A stretch of DNA of 64,000 nucleotides, taken from Bradyrhizobium septentrionale. GTDB taxonomy: Bacteria; Pseudomonadota; Alphaproteobacteria; Rhizobiales; Xanthobacteraceae. Where the stretch lies: the NCBI RefSeq assembly GCF_011516645.4, contig NZ_CP088285.1:3986501-4050500 (forward strand). Direction: 5' to 3'. The notes under the pieces are model-generated. The model was not told the origin of the DNA and searched no databases. It was given only the letters and a program-made list of their open reading frames with translations. Below, one piece after another: positions 1 through 9,342 of this stretch. The position numbers were made by a program, and so were the translations under genes. Within the stretch, counting starts at the first letter, position 1. Every line of letters starts with the position of its first letter.

Positions 1-1563
1 CTGATGCTGATCTATCTCGTGCTGTTCGCAGGCGTCGCCTATGGCTTCGTGCGGCTGCCCGGCGGCTTCCTGCCGGTCGACGACCAGGGCTTCATCACGA
101 CCGACGTGCAGACGCCGTCGGAGTCGTCCTATGCCCGCACCGAAGCTGCGGTCGAGCAGGTCGAGAAGTACCTGAAGACCCGTGCCGGCATCGAGAACGT
201 CACGTTCCTGACCGGCTTCAGCTTCCTCGGCCAGGGCATGAACACCGCGCAGGCCTTCATCACGCTGAAGGACTGGTCGGAGCGCGGCCCGAAGGATTCC
301 GCTGCCGCGATCGTTGCCGACATCAACCGCGACCTGTCGTCGTCGATCCGCGACGCCAGGATTTCGGCGCTGCAGCCGCCGCCGATCGACAATCTCGGTA
401 ACTCCTCGGGCTTCTCGTTCCGCCTGGAGGATCGCGGCCAGAAGGGCTATGCGGCGCTGATCGCCGCATCCGACCGCCTGATCGCGGAGGCCAATGCCAG
501 TGCCGTGCTGCAGAAGGTCTATGTCGAAGGCCTGCCGCCGGCGCCGCAGGTCAATCTGATGATCGACCGCGAGAAGGCGGGCGCGTTCGGTCTCACCTTC
601 GAGGACATCAACAACACGATCTCGACCAATCTCGGCTCGAACTACATCAACGACTTCCCGAACCGCGGACGCATGCAGCGCGTCATCGTGCAGGCCGACA
701 AGACCAGCCGCATGAACGCGGACGACATCCTGAATTACAACGTCAAGAACAGCCGCGGCCAGCTGGTGCCGTTCTCGGCCTTCGCCACCATCGAGTGGTC
801 GAAGGGGCCGACGCAAATTGCGGGCTTCAACTACTATCCGGCGGTGCGCATCTCCGGCGAGGCGCGGCCCGGCTTCACCTCGGGTGATGCGATCGCCGAG
901 ATGGAGCGGCTTGCCGACAAGCTGCCGCGCGGCTTCGGCTACGAGTGGACCGGCCAGTCGCTGCAGGAGAAACTGTCGGGCTCGCAGGCACCCTTCCTGC
1001 TCGCGCTGTCGGTGCTGGTGGTGTTCCTGCTGCTCGCCGCGCTCTATGAGAGCTGGACCATTCCGCTCGCGGTTCTACTCACGATTCCGCTCGGCATTCT
1101 CGGCGCGGTGGTGGCCGCAACGATGCGCGGCCTGTCCAACGACGTCTATTTCACGGTCGGCCTGATCACCATCATCGGTCTCGCTGCCAAGGACGCGATC
1201 CTGATCATCGAATTCGCCAAGGATCTGCGCGCGCAGGGCAAGCCGCTGGTCGAGGCGACCATCGAGGCGTGCAGCCTCCGATTCCGCCCGATCCTGATGA
1301 CCGGCCTCGCCTTCGTCTGCGGCGTGCTGCCGATGGCGATCGCGACCGGCGCCGGCGGCGCCAGCCAGCAGGCGCTCGGCACGTCGGTGATGGGCGGCAT
1401 GATCGCCGTGGTGATCCTGGCGCTGTTGCTGGTGCCGGTGTTCTTCGTCAGCGTGCAGCGCGTGCTGGCGGGGGATCGGGAGAGGGCGCCGGAGCAGGGT
1501 GCGGTGCACAGCCCGTCTGCGCCGGCAAAGGGGGGCGCACTAAATGGTCATGGCCGGGCATAG
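1..1563 (+). CDS. RND-family multidrug efflux pump, inner-membrane subunit (3' part only)
   Basis: This is the C-terminal half (about 520 residues) of a proton-driven HAE1/AcrB-type exporter; the gene begins before the window and the reading frame is open at base 1. Visible are the periplasmic porter/docking region (residues about 30-320, including NLGSNYINDFPNRGRMQRV) and then hydrophobic helices starting near residue 325 (LLALSVLVVFLLLAALYESW), the GLAAKDAILIIEFA segment and the SLRFRPILMT stretch typical of the second membrane half. It acts in the inner membrane with a periplasmic adaptor and an outer-membrane channel, neither of which is visible here. The final codons (NGHGRA, stop) run into a dispersed repeat that starts near 1547, so the extreme C-terminus is repeat-derived. 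Substrate is unknown. Confidence 0.93.
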   Translation: MMLIYLVLFAGVAYGFVRLPGGFLPVDDQGFITTDVQTPSESSYARTEAAVEQVEKYLKTRAGIENVTFLTGFSFLGQGMNTAQAFITLKDWSERGPKDSAAAIVADINRDLSSSIRDARISALQPPPIDNLGNSSGFSFRLEDRGQKGYAALIAASDRLIAEANASAVLQKVYVEGLPPAPQVNLMIDREKAGAFGLTFEDINNTISTNLGSNYINDFPNRGRMQRVIVQADKTSRMNADDILNYNVKNSRGQLVPFSAFATIEWSKGPTQIAGFNYYPAVRISGEARPGFTSGDAIAEMERLADKLPRGFGYEWTGQSLQEKLSGSQAPFLLALSVLVVFLLLAALYESWTIPLAVLLTIPLGILGAVVAATMRGLSNDVYFTVGLITIIGLAAKDAILIIEFAKDLRAQGKPLVEATIEACSLRFRPILMTGLAFVCGVLPMAIATGAGGASQQALGTSVMGGMIAVVILALLLVPVFFVSVQRVLAGDRERAPEQGAVHSPSAPAKGGALNGHGRA

Positions 1564-1671
1564 CCGTCCGAAGGACGGCGTCGCTTCCGCTCGCCTATGA
1601 ACCGGCCATCCATTGAAACGACGACTCTTTGCGAAGATTGATGGATGCGCGGGTCAAGCCCGCGCATGACG
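1547..1671. repeat. Degenerate copy of the GTCATGsCCGGGC dispersed palindrome
   Basis: The stretch starts GTCATGGCCGGGCA and ends with CCCGCGCATGACGA, with a central inverted GCCGTCC/GGACGGC. It resembles the better-kept copies at 19842-19929 and 59882-59969. It overlaps the last codons of the RND gene and lies between converging genes. Confidence 0.5.
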
Positions 1672-1676
1672 AGCTA

Positions 1677-2471
1677 TCAATGCCCGAGCGGCTTCAAAAT
1701 CTTGATCAGCTCGCCGTGCACGAACTCGTTGCCGCAGACGACGTGGCCGGTCTGCAACGGGTCGTCATTGCCCTGGATGCCGGAGACGGTGCCGCCGGCT
1801 TCGCGGACCATGATCTGGCCCGCCGCGATGTCCCAGGGCTGCAGATTGCGCTCCCAAAAGCCGTCGAGCCGGCCGGCGGCGACGAAGGCGAGGTCGAGCG
1901 AGGCGGCGCCGAAGCGGCGGAAGCCCGCGACCTTGGTCTGCAGCGCGGCCATCTCCTGCAGCGCCAGCTGGTGATTGCCGCGGCCGATATGCGGCAGGCC
2001 GCAGGCGACCACGCATTCGTTGAGCTGGCGGCGGCCGGCGACGCGCAGCCGCTGGTCGTTGAGGAACGCGCCCTTGCCGCGCTCGGCGATGTAGAGTTCG
2101 TCATTGGCGGGATTGTAGATCACGCCGGCGATGATCGTGTCCTCGCGCTTGAGCCCGATCGAGATCGCGAATTGCGGGATGCCGTGCAGGAAGTTGGTGG
2201 TGCCGTCCAAGGGATCGACGATCCAGGTGTGGCTCTTGTCCGAGCCTTCGCGCTGGCCGCCTTCCTCGCCGAGGAACCCGTAACCGGGCCGGGCCTTTTC
2301 GAGGTCGGTGTAGAGCATCTCCTCGGCGCGCTTGTCGGCGAGCGAGACGAAGTTCGCCGGCCCCTTCAGCGACACCTGGAGATGTTCGATCTCGCCGAGG
2401 TCGCGCTTGAGGCTGCGGCCGGCGCGGCGCGCGGCCTTGACCATGACATTGATGAGGGCGGAGTAGAGCAT
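1677..2471 (-). CDS. suhB: Inositol-1-monophosphatase family protein (SuhB-like)
   Basis: A 264-residue soluble phosphatase of the Mg-dependent, Li-sensitive inositol monophosphatase superfamily, of usual length. The three metal-site signatures are present: GEEGG near residue 67, DPLDGTTNF near 86-94 and WDIAAGQIMVREAGG near 213-227. It hydrolyses inositol phosphates or related sugar phosphates; family members also include RNA-processing SuhB and nucleotide or fructose-1,6-bisphosphate phosphatases, so the substrate is not fixed by sequence. It is the last gene of a minus-strand run that begins with transketolase, separated from the Sel1 gene by a 247-bp gap containing a palindromic repeat, so it may have its own promoter. 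Confidence 0.88.
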   Translation of the reverse strand: MLYSALINVMVKAARRAGRSLKRDLGEIEHLQVSLKGPANFVSLADKRAEEMLYTDLEKARPGYGFLGEEGGQREGSDKSHTWIVDPLDGTTNFLHGIPQFAISIGLKREDTIIAGVIYNPANDELYIAERGKGAFLNDQRLRVAGRRQLNECVVACGLPHIGRGNHQLALQEMAALQTKVAGFRRFGAASLDLAFVAAGRLDGFWERNLQPWDIAAGQIMVREAGGTVSGIQGNDDPLQTGHVVCGNEFVHGELIKILKPLGH

Positions 2472-2520
2472 GATGGCGGCTTCTTCGGTGCGATTGAGCT
2501 GACGGCGGGTTCAAAGTGGT

Positions 2521-2655
2521 CCCGTCATCCCCGCGCAATGGCTACGCCATTGTCGCTGGAGGAGCGCGGAACGCGCGTCTCGAAGGCCGACGGCCCATCA
2601 ACGGGGCCGTGCATCCTTCGAGGCTCGCTCCGCTCGCACCTCAGGATGACGGGGC
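2521..2655. repeat. Dispersed palindromic repeat (CCTCGAAGGATG / CCTCAGGATGACGG family)
   Basis: Contains GGAGCGCGGAACGCGCGTC, CATCCTTCGAGGCTCGC and CCTCAGGATGACGGG. The same modules recur at 29660-29812, 42717-42826, 45955-46085 and in degenerate form at 47087-47158, always in intergenic DNA. No coding capacity is apparent. Confidence 0.75.
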
Positions 2656-2718
2656 GGGAGGGGAACTGCCTTGGATTCGCGGACTGGGGTGCCCTCTGGA
2701 GGCCGCCCCGTCAAGGCG

Positions 2719-3792
2719 TCATTTGACGTTGTTTCCGATCCATTTCCGGGCAGCTGCCTCACCCTTGGCGCGGTCTTCCGGACTCATATCGGCGAGGATG
2801 TCGTCGAGATCGGGGTCGCCCTTGCCGGCGGTCTTGGCGACGGTGTGCCATTTCAGCGCCTCGACCTTGTCCACCGGCGCGCCGGCGCCGGTCGCCAGCA
2901 CGTGGGCGAGGCGGTTTTGCGCGATCGCGCTGTTCTGCCGGGCCGCCTTGCGCAGCATGGCCACCGCCGCCGGCACGTTCCGCGGCGTGCCGGAGCCGTT
3001 GTAGAGCGCGATAGCATATTCGACCTCGGCATCGACATTGTCGGCCAGCGAGGCGGCCTGCAGCAGCCGCGCCGCCTTTTCGAGGTCCTTCGGCACGCCG
3101 GTGCCTTCCTTGTAGAAGGTGGCGAGCGCGTATTGTGCCTCGGGGCTGCCGGCGTCGGCGGCCATCCGCAGCAATTCGGCGGAGCGCTTGAGGTCCTGCG
3201 GCAGGGTCTGGCCGTCGAGATAGAGCAGCGCGAGATTATAGGCCGCCTTGGGTTCGCCGAGCTTGGCCGACGATGCCAAAAGCTTGACCGCGGAATCCTT
3301 GTCCACCGTGCCGCCGCGGCCCGCGATCCGCATCATCGCGAGCGCGAACATCGCCTCGCGGTCGCCGGCATCGGCGGCGCGTTTGTACCATTCGTCGGCC
3401 TTGACGTAGTCGCGCTTGACGCCGAGCCCGTTGGCATAGAGCTCGCCCAGCATCGTCATCGCCTTGGCATCGTTGTTGTTCTGCGCGCGCGCGGTCGCGA
3501 GGTCGAACGCCGTCTTGTACATGCCGCGCTGATAGGCGCCGTAGACGAGGTCGACATTGGGATCATCAGGCGTCGGGGTTGGCGAGGGCGTCGGGCTGGG
3601 CGTCGCCGAGGCGGCAGGCTTCGGCGTCGGCTTCTTCGCAACCGGCGCATGCACCTTCGGCTTCTCTTTCGGCGCCTCCTTCTGCGCAGGCGGCGGCGTC
3701 TGGGCCGGCGGCGTGATCGAGAGCTGCGCCATCGCGCCGCTCGCCAGCATCGTGCAGCCGAGCGCAACACCTATCGGACGCAGCCATTTCAT
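2719..3792 (-). CDS. Exported Sel1/TPR-repeat protein
   Basis: The 357-residue product starts at MKWLRPIGVALG because this gives a clean signal peptide ending near SGAMAQ (residue 22-23); a longer open frame upstream overlaps the preceding gene and lacks a signal. After the signal comes a Pro/Lys/Thr-rich linker (about residues 25-75, with SPTPSPTPTP), then a series of about seven to eight 36-residue Sel1-like repeats (for example LGELYANGLGVKRDYVKADE and FYKEGTGVPKDLEKAARLL). Sel1 repeats mediate protein-protein contacts; the proline-rich spacer suggests the repeats stand away from the membrane in the periplasm. It lies 7 bp downstream of the ThiE-like gene and is probably cotranscribed. Specific partner unknown. 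Confidence 0.8.
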   Translation of the reverse strand: MKWLRPIGVALGCTMLASGAMAQLSITPPAQTPPPAQKEAPKEKPKVHAPVAKKPTPKPAASATPSPTPSPTPTPDDPNVDLVYGAYQRGMYKTAFDLATARAQNNNDAKAMTMLGELYANGLGVKRDYVKADEWYKRAADAGDREAMFALAMMRIAGRGGTVDKDSAVKLLASSAKLGEPKAAYNLALLYLDGQTLPQDLKRSAELLRMAADAGSPEAQYALATFYKEGTGVPKDLEKAARLLQAASLADNVDAEVEYAIALYNGSGTPRNVPAAVAMLRKAARQNSAIAQNRLAHVLATGAGAPVDKVEALKWHTVAKTAGKGDPDLDDILADMSPEDRAKGEAAARKWIGNNVK

Positions 3793-3799
3793 TCCGGCG

Positions 3800-4489
3800 T
3801 CATCCCTCGGCCTTTCCCTCGGCCCTGGCCGTGCCGAATGTGCTGGCATGGGCCTGCGCAATCGCTTCGCCGATCTCGACGAGCGCAGCCTTGGCGCCGC
3901 GCGGATCGGACCAGATGAATTCTCCGACCAGCACGAAATCGGCGCCGGCCGCCGCGAACGCCTCGGCCTCCTCGCGCGAGGTCGCAAAGCCTATGCAAGG
4001 CGGCTCGAACAGTTCGTCCCACCATTGCAGCCGCTCGGCGATCGCCTCGGTCGAGGGCCGCTGTCCCCGGGCATCGGGCTCGCCGAACAGCACGTAGTCG
4101 GCACCGGCCTCTCCTGCGGCCATGGAATCGTGGCGCGTCGCGAGCCCGCCGACGCCGACGATACGGTCGGGTTTCAGCGAGGGCATTGCCTCTTCCATCG
4201 CGGCGACGCCGGTCAGATGCGCACCATCGGCGCCGGCACGAGCCACGATATCGGGATGGCCGTCGATCAATAACGCTGCGCCCGCGTTCTGGACCGCCGG
4301 CGCCAGCGCCTTGACGTAAGAGATCATGCTGCGCGGGTCGCTCTCGCGCAGCCGCACCAGAACGGCCGCGACGTCAGCCACGACAAGCAGCTCGGCAAGC
4401 TCGGCCGCAAGCTGCGCGGGCTCATCGCGCGGCGGCGTTGCCAGATAGAGGCGCGGCGCCGGCCGCGGCGGAACGGGCTTGGTGGCCAA
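3800..4489 (-). CDS. Divergent thiamine-phosphate synthase (ThiE)-like protein
   Basis: A 229-residue TIM-barrel protein resembling ThiE, which joins HMP-PP and thiazole phosphate. Recognisable pieces are RLYLATPP at the N-terminus, LLIDGHPDIVARAGADGAHL (residues about 94-113) and AGADYVLFGEP (about 149-159). However the canonical GVSTH phosphate loop reads GVGGLATRH, and DGVHLGQ reads DGAHLTG, so catalytic activity is uncertain. The only upstream start in frame that avoids overlap is TTG at 4489, directly following the TAG stop of the class I aldolase gene, so translation is probably coupled to it. No other thi gene and no TPP riboswitch was seen nearby. It may be a ThiE paralogue with another role. 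Confidence 0.72.
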   Translation of the reverse strand: MATKPVPPRPAPRLYLATPPRDEPAQLAAELAELLVVADVAAVLVRLRESDPRSMISYVKALAPAVQNAGAALLIDGHPDIVARAGADGAHLTGVAAMEEAMPSLKPDRIVGVGGLATRHDSMAAGEAGADYVLFGEPDARGQRPSTEAIAERLQWWDELFEPPCIGFATSREEAEAFAAAGADFVLVGEFIWSDPRGAKAALVEIGEAIAQAHASTFGTARAEGKAEG

Positions 4490-5530
4490 CTATGCCGCCT
4501 GCTTTTCGAGGCCGGCTTCCCAATTGCCGGTGCTTGCCAGCCCGTTCATCCGGGCGCGATGCGAAAAGGCGCGCTGGCCCGCAGGGACGTTGTCGGGCTT
4601 GCCGGACCACGCCTTCTGCGGCGCCGCCTGCAGCGCGCGGCCATAGGAGAAGGTCAGCCGCCAGGGCAAATGACCGATCTTGTTCATGGCGTCGAGATGC
4701 GCGGTCGCTTCCTCGTCGCTCTGCCCGCCGGAGAGGAAGGCGATGCCGGGCACTGCGGCCGGCACGCAGCTCTTGAGCAGGCGGATGGTCTTCTCGGCGA
4801 CTTCCTGCACCGACGCCTGCTTCGGGCACTTCTTGCCCGAGATCGCCATGTTCGGTTTCAGGATCATGCCTTCCAGCGCCACGCGCTGCACCCGCAATTC
4901 CTGGAAGGTGCGGTTCAGCACGCGCTGCGTGACCTCGTAGCAGCGGTCGATGTCGTGATCGCCGTCCATCAGCACTTCCGGCTCGACGATCGGGACGATC
5001 TGCGCGGCCTGGCACAGCGCGGCGTAGCGCGCCAGCGCATGGGCGTTGACGCGGATCGCGGTCATGGTGGGGATGCCGCGGCTGCCGGCGCCAGAGCCGA
5101 TATCGATCACTGCGCGCCATTTCGCAAAGCGCGCACCGCGCTCGTAATATTTCTTCAGTCGCTCGGCGAGCTTGTCGAGGCCGACGGTGACGAGTTCGCC
5201 CGGACAATTCGGCAGCGCCTGGGTGCCTTCGTCGACCTTGATGCCGGGAATGCTGCCGGCCTGCTCGATCAGCTTGACCAGCGGCGTGCCGTCCTTGGCA
5301 TTCTGCCAGATCGTCTCGTCGTAGAGGATCACGCCCGAGATATACTTGCTCATCGCTTCCTGCGAGCGGAACAGCATCTCGCGATAGTCGCGGCGATTGT
5401 CCTCGGTCGAATCGACCTTGATGGCGTCGAACCGCTTCTTGATGGTGCCGGAGGATTCGTCGGCGGCAAGGATGCCCTTGCCCGGGGTGACCATGGCGAG
5501 GGCAATCTTGTTGAGGTCAGCGAGGTTCAT
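4490..5530 (-). CDS. fbaB: Class I fructose-bisphosphate aldolase
   Basis: A 346-residue Schiff-base aldolase that interconverts fructose 1,6-bisphosphate with DHAP and glyceraldehyde 3-phosphate. Signature regions are GILAADESSGTIKKRF near residue 20-35, EPEVLMDGDHD near 185, GMILKPNMAISGK around 222-234 (Schiff-base lysine region) and LSGGQSDEEAT near 266-276. The start at MNLADLNKIALAM was chosen over an in-frame ATG 33 bp upstream because GGAGAACG precedes it and the family starts here. It follows the class II aldolase gene after a 203-bp gap; having both aldolase classes side by side suggests alternative enzymes for glycolysis and gluconeogenesis. Confidence 0.95.
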   Translation of the reverse strand: MNLADLNKIALAMVTPGKGILAADESSGTIKKRFDAIKVDSTEDNRRDYREMLFRSQEAMSKYISGVILYDETIWQNAKDGTPLVKLIEQAGSIPGIKVDEGTQALPNCPGELVTVGLDKLAERLKKYYERGARFAKWRAVIDIGSGAGSRGIPTMTAIRVNAHALARYAALCQAAQIVPIVEPEVLMDGDHDIDRCYEVTQRVLNRTFQELRVQRVALEGMILKPNMAISGKKCPKQASVQEVAEKTIRLLKSCVPAAVPGIAFLSGGQSDEEATAHLDAMNKIGHLPWRLTFSYGRALQAAPQKAWSGKPDNVPAGQRAFSHRARMNGLASTGNWEAGLEKQAA

Positions 5531-5644
5531 GGAAACGTTCTCCAGAGCGCATTGCCTTTGCAAACCAAAATAGGCGGTTCTCGGGCAAATGCCTAGAAAA
5601 CGTTCGTCGCGGCCGCTGTTTGTCGCAGCCGGCGATCAAGCCCC

Positions 5645-5681
5645 GGGACACCGTTTCCAACTGCGTCGGAGCCGGTGTCCC
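5645..5681. repeat. Hairpin between the two aldolase genes
   Basis: GGGACACCG and CGGTGTCCC are perfect 9-bp inverted arms around a 19-nt loop, in the 203-bp gap between the class II and class I aldolase genes. It could attenuate or stabilise the transcript end; no T-run follows on the minus strand, so it is not a textbook terminator. Confidence 0.5.
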
Positions 5682-5733
5682 GCCTTAATGTTTCAGGCGA
5701 TATGGTGTCAGGCAATCTCTTCAGGCGGCCGCT

Positions 5734-6801
5734 TCAGGCAACCTTGGGGTCGAGCTGACCCGCAGCGTAGCGCTTGGCCATCTCAGCCGTGGTCAGCACC
5801 TTCTTGATCTTGCTGGCCTGGCCCGCGGTGTTGAACTCCTGCAGGCGCTGCTTGCACAGCTTGGTCATCGCCTCCATCGCGGGCTTCAGGTATTTGCGCG
5901 GATCGAACTCTTCCGGATTGTCCTTCAGCACCTTGCGGATCTGGCCGGTCATCGCCATCCGGTTGTCGGTGTCGATGTTGATCTTGCGCACGCCGTTCTT
6001 GATGCCGCGCTGGATCTCGGCGACCGGCACGCCCCAGGTCGGCTTCATCTTGCCGCCATTGGCGTTGATGATCTCCTGCAGCTCCTGCGGCACCGACGAG
6101 GAGCCGTGCATGACGAGGTGCGTGTTCGGCAGCTTGCGATGAATTTCCTCGATCACGTTCATGGCGAGGATGTCGCCGTCGGGCTTGCGGGTGAACTTGT
6201 AGGCGCCGTGCGAGGTGCCCATCGCGATCGCAAGCGCATCGACCTTGGTTTCCTGGACGAACTTCACGGCCTCGTCGGGATTGGTCAGCAGCTGGTCATG
6301 CGACAGCTTGCCCTCGGCGCCATGGCCGTCTTCCTTGTCGCCCATGCCGGTCTCGAGCGAGCCGAGCACGCCGAGCTCGCCCTCGACCGAAATGCCGCCG
6401 AGATGGGCCATACCGGTCACGGTCCGGGTGACGCCGACATTGTAGTCCCAATCGCCCGGGGTCTTGCCGTCGGCCTTCAGCGAACCGTCCATCATCACCG
6501 AGGTGAAGCCGGCCTGGATCGCGGTCATACAGGTGGCGGGCTCGTTGCCATGGTCGAGATGCACGCAGACCGGGATCTGCGGGTAGATCTCGGTGACGGC
6601 GTCCATCATGTGCTTGAGCATGACGTCGTTGGCGTAGGACCGCGCGCCGCGCGAGGCCTGGATGATGACGGGCGCGTCGACCTCGGAGGCCGCCGCCATG
6701 ATCGACAGCGCCTGCTCCATGTTGTTGATATTGAAGGCAGGTACGCCGTAATCGTGCTCGGCCGCGTGATCGAGCAGTTGCCGCAACGTTATGCGAGCCA
6801 T
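5734..6801 (-). CDS. fba: Class II fructose-bisphosphate aldolase (Calvin-cycle subtype)
   Basis: A 355-residue zinc-dependent aldolase. The zinc and catalytic motif [14 protein letters not shown] lies near residues 78-91, [18 protein letters not shown] near 130-147, MHGSSSVPQ near 232-240 and [13 protein letters not shown] near 274-286, giving the long form related to CbbA. It catalyses the same reaction as the downstream class I enzyme and also can use sedoheptulose bisphosphate in Calvin-type metabolism. It is 39 bp downstream of pgk and very likely in one operon with it. Upstream GGGAGAAATGG supplies the ribosome site. Confidence 0.96.
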   Translation of the reverse strand: MARITLRQLLDHAAEHDYGVPAFNINNMEQALSIMAAASEVDAPVIIQASRGARSYANDVMLKHMMDAVTEIYPQIPVCVHLDHGNEPATCMTAIQAGFTSVMMDGSLKADGKTPGDWDYNVGVTRTVTGMAHLGGISVEGELGVLGSLETGMGDKEDGHGAEGKLSHDQLLTNPDEAVKFVQETKVDALAIAMGTSHGAYKFTRKPDGDILAMNVIEEIHRKLPNTHLVMHGSSSVPQELQEIINANGGKMKPTWGVPVAEIQRGIKNGVRKINIDTDNRMAMTGQIRKVLKDNPEEFDPRKYLKPAMEAMTKLCKQRLQEFNTAGQASKIKKVLTTAEMAKRYAAGQLDPKVA

Positions 6802-6840
6802 TCCATTTCTCCCTGTAAAGCGTTCGCGGGTTGACCTAAA

Positions 6841-8037
6841 TCAGCCGTGTTTCAGAACTTCGACGCCCGGCAGCGGCTTGCCTTCCATCCATTCAAGAAA
6901 CGCGCCGCCCGCGGTCGAGACGTAGGAAAAATCGCCCGCCACGCCCGCCTGGTTCAGCGCCGCGACGGTATCGCCGCCGCCGGCGACCGAGACCAGTTTC
7001 TTGCTCTTGGTGCGCTCGGCGGCATGCCTGGCCGACACCACAGTGCCGCGGTCGAACGGCGTCAGCTCGAAGGCGCCGAGCGGACCGTTCCAGACCAGCG
7101 TCGCCGCGTCGTCGATCGCGGAATGGATCCGCGCGATCGACTGCGGGCCGACATCGAGGATCATGCCGTCGGCCGGGATCGCATCGAGGCCATAGGCATG
7201 CGACGGCGCATTGGCGGCAAACTTGTTGGCGACGACGGCGTCCACGGGGAGGATGATGGCGCAGTTCGCGGCGTTGGCCTTCTCCATGATCCGCAGCGCG
7301 GTTGCGGCGAGGTCCTTTTCGGCGAGCGACTTGCCGACGTTGATGCCTTGCGCGTGCAGGAAGGTGTTGGCCATGCCGCCGCCGATCACCAGCGCATCGA
7401 CCTTGCTCACGAGATTTTCCAGCAGGTCGATCTTGGTCGAGACCTTGGCGCCACCGATGATCGCGATGACGGGCTTGGTCGGTGCTTCCAGCGCCTTGCC
7501 GAGCGCGTCGAGCTCGGCCTGCATGGTGCGGCCGGCATAGGCCGGCAACTTGTGGCCGAGGCCTTCGGTCGAGGCGTGGGCGCGATGCGCGGCAGAGAAG
7601 GCGTCGTTGACCCAGATGTCGCCGAGCTTTGCGAGTTCAGCGACGAAGCCGGCGTCGTTCTTCTCTTCTTCCTTGTGGAAGCGGGTGTTCTCGAGGCAGA
7701 GGATGTCGCCGTCCTTGAGGGCCGCGACCGCCTTGGCCGCAGGATCACCGATGCAGTCGTCGGCGAAGGCGACCGGGCGCTTGAGCACCTTCGACAGCGC
7801 GTCAGCGACCGGCTTCAGCGACTCCTTGGGATCGCGTCCCTTGGGCCGGCCGAAATGTGCGAGCAGGATCACCCTGCCGCCCTTGTCGGAAATCTCGGTG
7901 ATGGTGGGGGCGACGCGCTCGAGCCTTGTGGCGTCGGTGACGCGGCCGCCTTCCATGGGGACGTTGAGGTCGACGCGCAGCAGCACGCGCTTGCCCTTCA
8001 CGTCGACGTCGTCGAGGGTGCGGAATGATTTTGTCAT
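6841..8037 (-). CDS. pgk: Phosphoglycerate kinase
   Basis: A 398-residue cytosolic enzyme making ATP and 3-phosphoglycerate from 1,3-bisphosphoglycerate. The N-terminal signature [13 protein letters not shown] is at residues about 16-28, [10 protein letters not shown] near 59-68, and the C-terminal nucleotide-site segments GPLGAFE near 316 and [11 protein letters not shown] near 350-360. Length is standard. It lies between gap (133 bp upstream, with a hairpin in the gap) and the class II aldolase, as in other alphaproteobacterial gap-pgk-fba runs. Confidence 0.97.
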   Translation of the reverse strand: MTKSFRTLDDVDVKGKRVLLRVDLNVPMEGGRVTDATRLERVAPTITEISDKGGRVILLAHFGRPKGRDPKESLKPVADALSKVLKRPVAFADDCIGDPAAKAVAALKDGDILCLENTRFHKEEEKNDAGFVAELAKLGDIWVNDAFSAAHRAHASTEGLGHKLPAYAGRTMQAELDALGKALEAPTKPVIAIIGGAKVSTKIDLLENLVSKVDALVIGGGMANTFLHAQGINVGKSLAEKDLAATALRIMEKANAANCAIILPVDAVVANKFAANAPSHAYGLDAIPADGMILDVGPQSIARIHSAIDDAATLVWNGPLGAFELTPFDRGTVVSARHAAERTKSKKLVSVAGGGDTVAALNQAGVAGDFSYVSTAGGAFLEWMEGKPLPGVEVLKHG

Positions 8038-8110
8038 GGGAGGTCTCTTGTCCCCGGCGCACTGCGGCGCGAGGTGCCGCTGTGCAAAACCGGGACCTTG
8101 GGTTGAATGG

Positions 8111-8158
8111 GTCCCGGCTCAGCGGTGCAGCGTCTCGACGCTGCACCGCGTCCGGGAC
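8111..8158. repeat. Long hairpin between gap and pgk
   Basis: GCGGTGCAGCG and CGCTGCACCGC (8122-8132 and 8139-8149) form a perfect 11-bp stem with a 6-nt loop, extended by outer arms GTCCCGG and CCGGGAC. Being inside the gap-pgk intercistronic region it could protect the upstream mRNA or set relative expression. No T-run follows on the transcribed strand. Confidence 0.6.
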
Positions 8159-8170
8159 ACGAGACGTGAG

Positions 8171-9178
8171 TTAGATCAGCTTGCCGATGGCGACGGCCGT
8201 GTCGGCCATGCGGTTCGAGAAGCCCCACTCATTGTCGTACCAGGCCATCACGCGCACCAGCGTGCCGTTCTGCACCTTGGTCTGGTCCATGTGGAAGGTG
8301 GCCGAGTGCGGATCGTGGTTGAAGTCGATCGAGACGTTGGGCGCGGCGGTAAAGCCCAGAATGCCCTTGAGCTGCTGCTCGGCGGCGCGCTTCATCGCCT
8401 CGTTGATCTCCTTGGCGTCGGTGGCGCGCTTGGCGACGATCTTGAGATCAATCACCGAGACGTTCGGGGTCGGCACGCGGATCGAGACGCCGTCGAGCTT
8501 GCCCTTCAGTTCCGGCAGCACCAGGCCGATCGCCTTCGCCGCACCGGTCGAGGTCGGGATCATCGACATCGCCGCGGCGCGACCGCGATAGAGATCCTTG
8601 TGCAGGGTGTCGAGCGTCGGCTGGTCGCCGGTATAGGCGTGGATCGTGGTCATGAAGCCGGTCTCGATGCCGACCGTCTCGTTCAACACCTTGGCAACCG
8701 GCGCGAGGCAATTGGTGGTGCACGAGCCGTTGGAGACGACGAGCTGATCCTTGGTCAGCGTGTCGTGGTTGACGCCGTAGACGATGGTGGCGTCAGCGCC
8801 ATCGGCCGGTGCCGAGACCAGCACGCGCTTGGCGCCGGCGGTGAGGTGCGCAGAGGCCTTGTCCTTGGCGGTGAAGATGCCGGTGCATTCCAGCGCGATG
8901 TCGACGCCGAGCGCCTTCCACGGCAGCTTGGAGGGATCGCGTTCGGCCGAGACCTTGATCTTGTTGTCGCCGAGGCTGATCGAGTCGCCGTCGACGGTCA
9001 CGGTGCCCGGAAAGCGGCCATGCACGGAATCGAAGCGCAGCAGATGCGCGTTGGTCTCGACCGGGCCGAGGTCGTTGATGCCGACGACTTCGATGTCCTT
9101 GCGGCCGGACTCGGCGATGGCGCGCAACACATTGCGGCCGATACGCCCAAACCCGTTGATCGCGACGCGGATTGCCAT
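8171..9178 (-). CDS. gap: Glyceraldehyde-3-phosphate dehydrogenase (type I)
   Basis: A 335-residue NAD-dependent enzyme. The Rossmann motif [14 protein letters not shown] is at residues about 7-20, the active-site cysteine in [15 protein letters not shown] near 151-165, and the C-terminal [14 protein letters not shown] near 313-326 is typical of the family. It links triose phosphates to 1,3-bisphosphoglycerate for the downstream kinase. Upstream lies the transketolase gene with a 164-bp gap. TAGAGGAGACACCAGC precedes the ATG and gives the ribosome site. Confidence 0.97.
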   Translation of the reverse strand: MAIRVAINGFGRIGRNVLRAIAESGRKDIEVVGINDLGPVETNAHLLRFDSVHGRFPGTVTVDGDSISLGDNKIKVSAERDPSKLPWKALGVDIALECTGIFTAKDKASAHLTAGAKRVLVSAPADGADATIVYGVNHDTLTKDQLVVSNGSCTTNCLAPVAKVLNETVGIETGFMTTIHAYTGDQPTLDTLHKDLYRGRAAAMSMIPTSTGAAKAIGLVLPELKGKLDGVSIRVPTPNVSVIDLKIVAKRATDAKEINEAMKRAAEQQLKGILGFTAAPNVSIDFNHDPHSATFHMDQTKVQNGTLVRVMAWYDNEWGFSNRMADTAVAIGKLI

Positions 9179-9342
9179 GCTGGTGTCTCCTCTAAAAGCT
9201 GCTGCCAGCCCCGCGGGAGGGCTCCCACGAAGCTTTTACGGCGGAACGTCCGGTTCAGCCGGACGCGAGCGGAAAAGATGGAGCTTTGTTAATCCTTTTT
9301 CGCGGCAAGCTCAACCTTTGACCTGCGGGTGTCAGGCCAGCG

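Noticed and set aside
7550..9292. 580-codon plus-strand open frame across pgk and gap
   Set aside because: Shadow frame of two well-recognised minus-strand enzymes.
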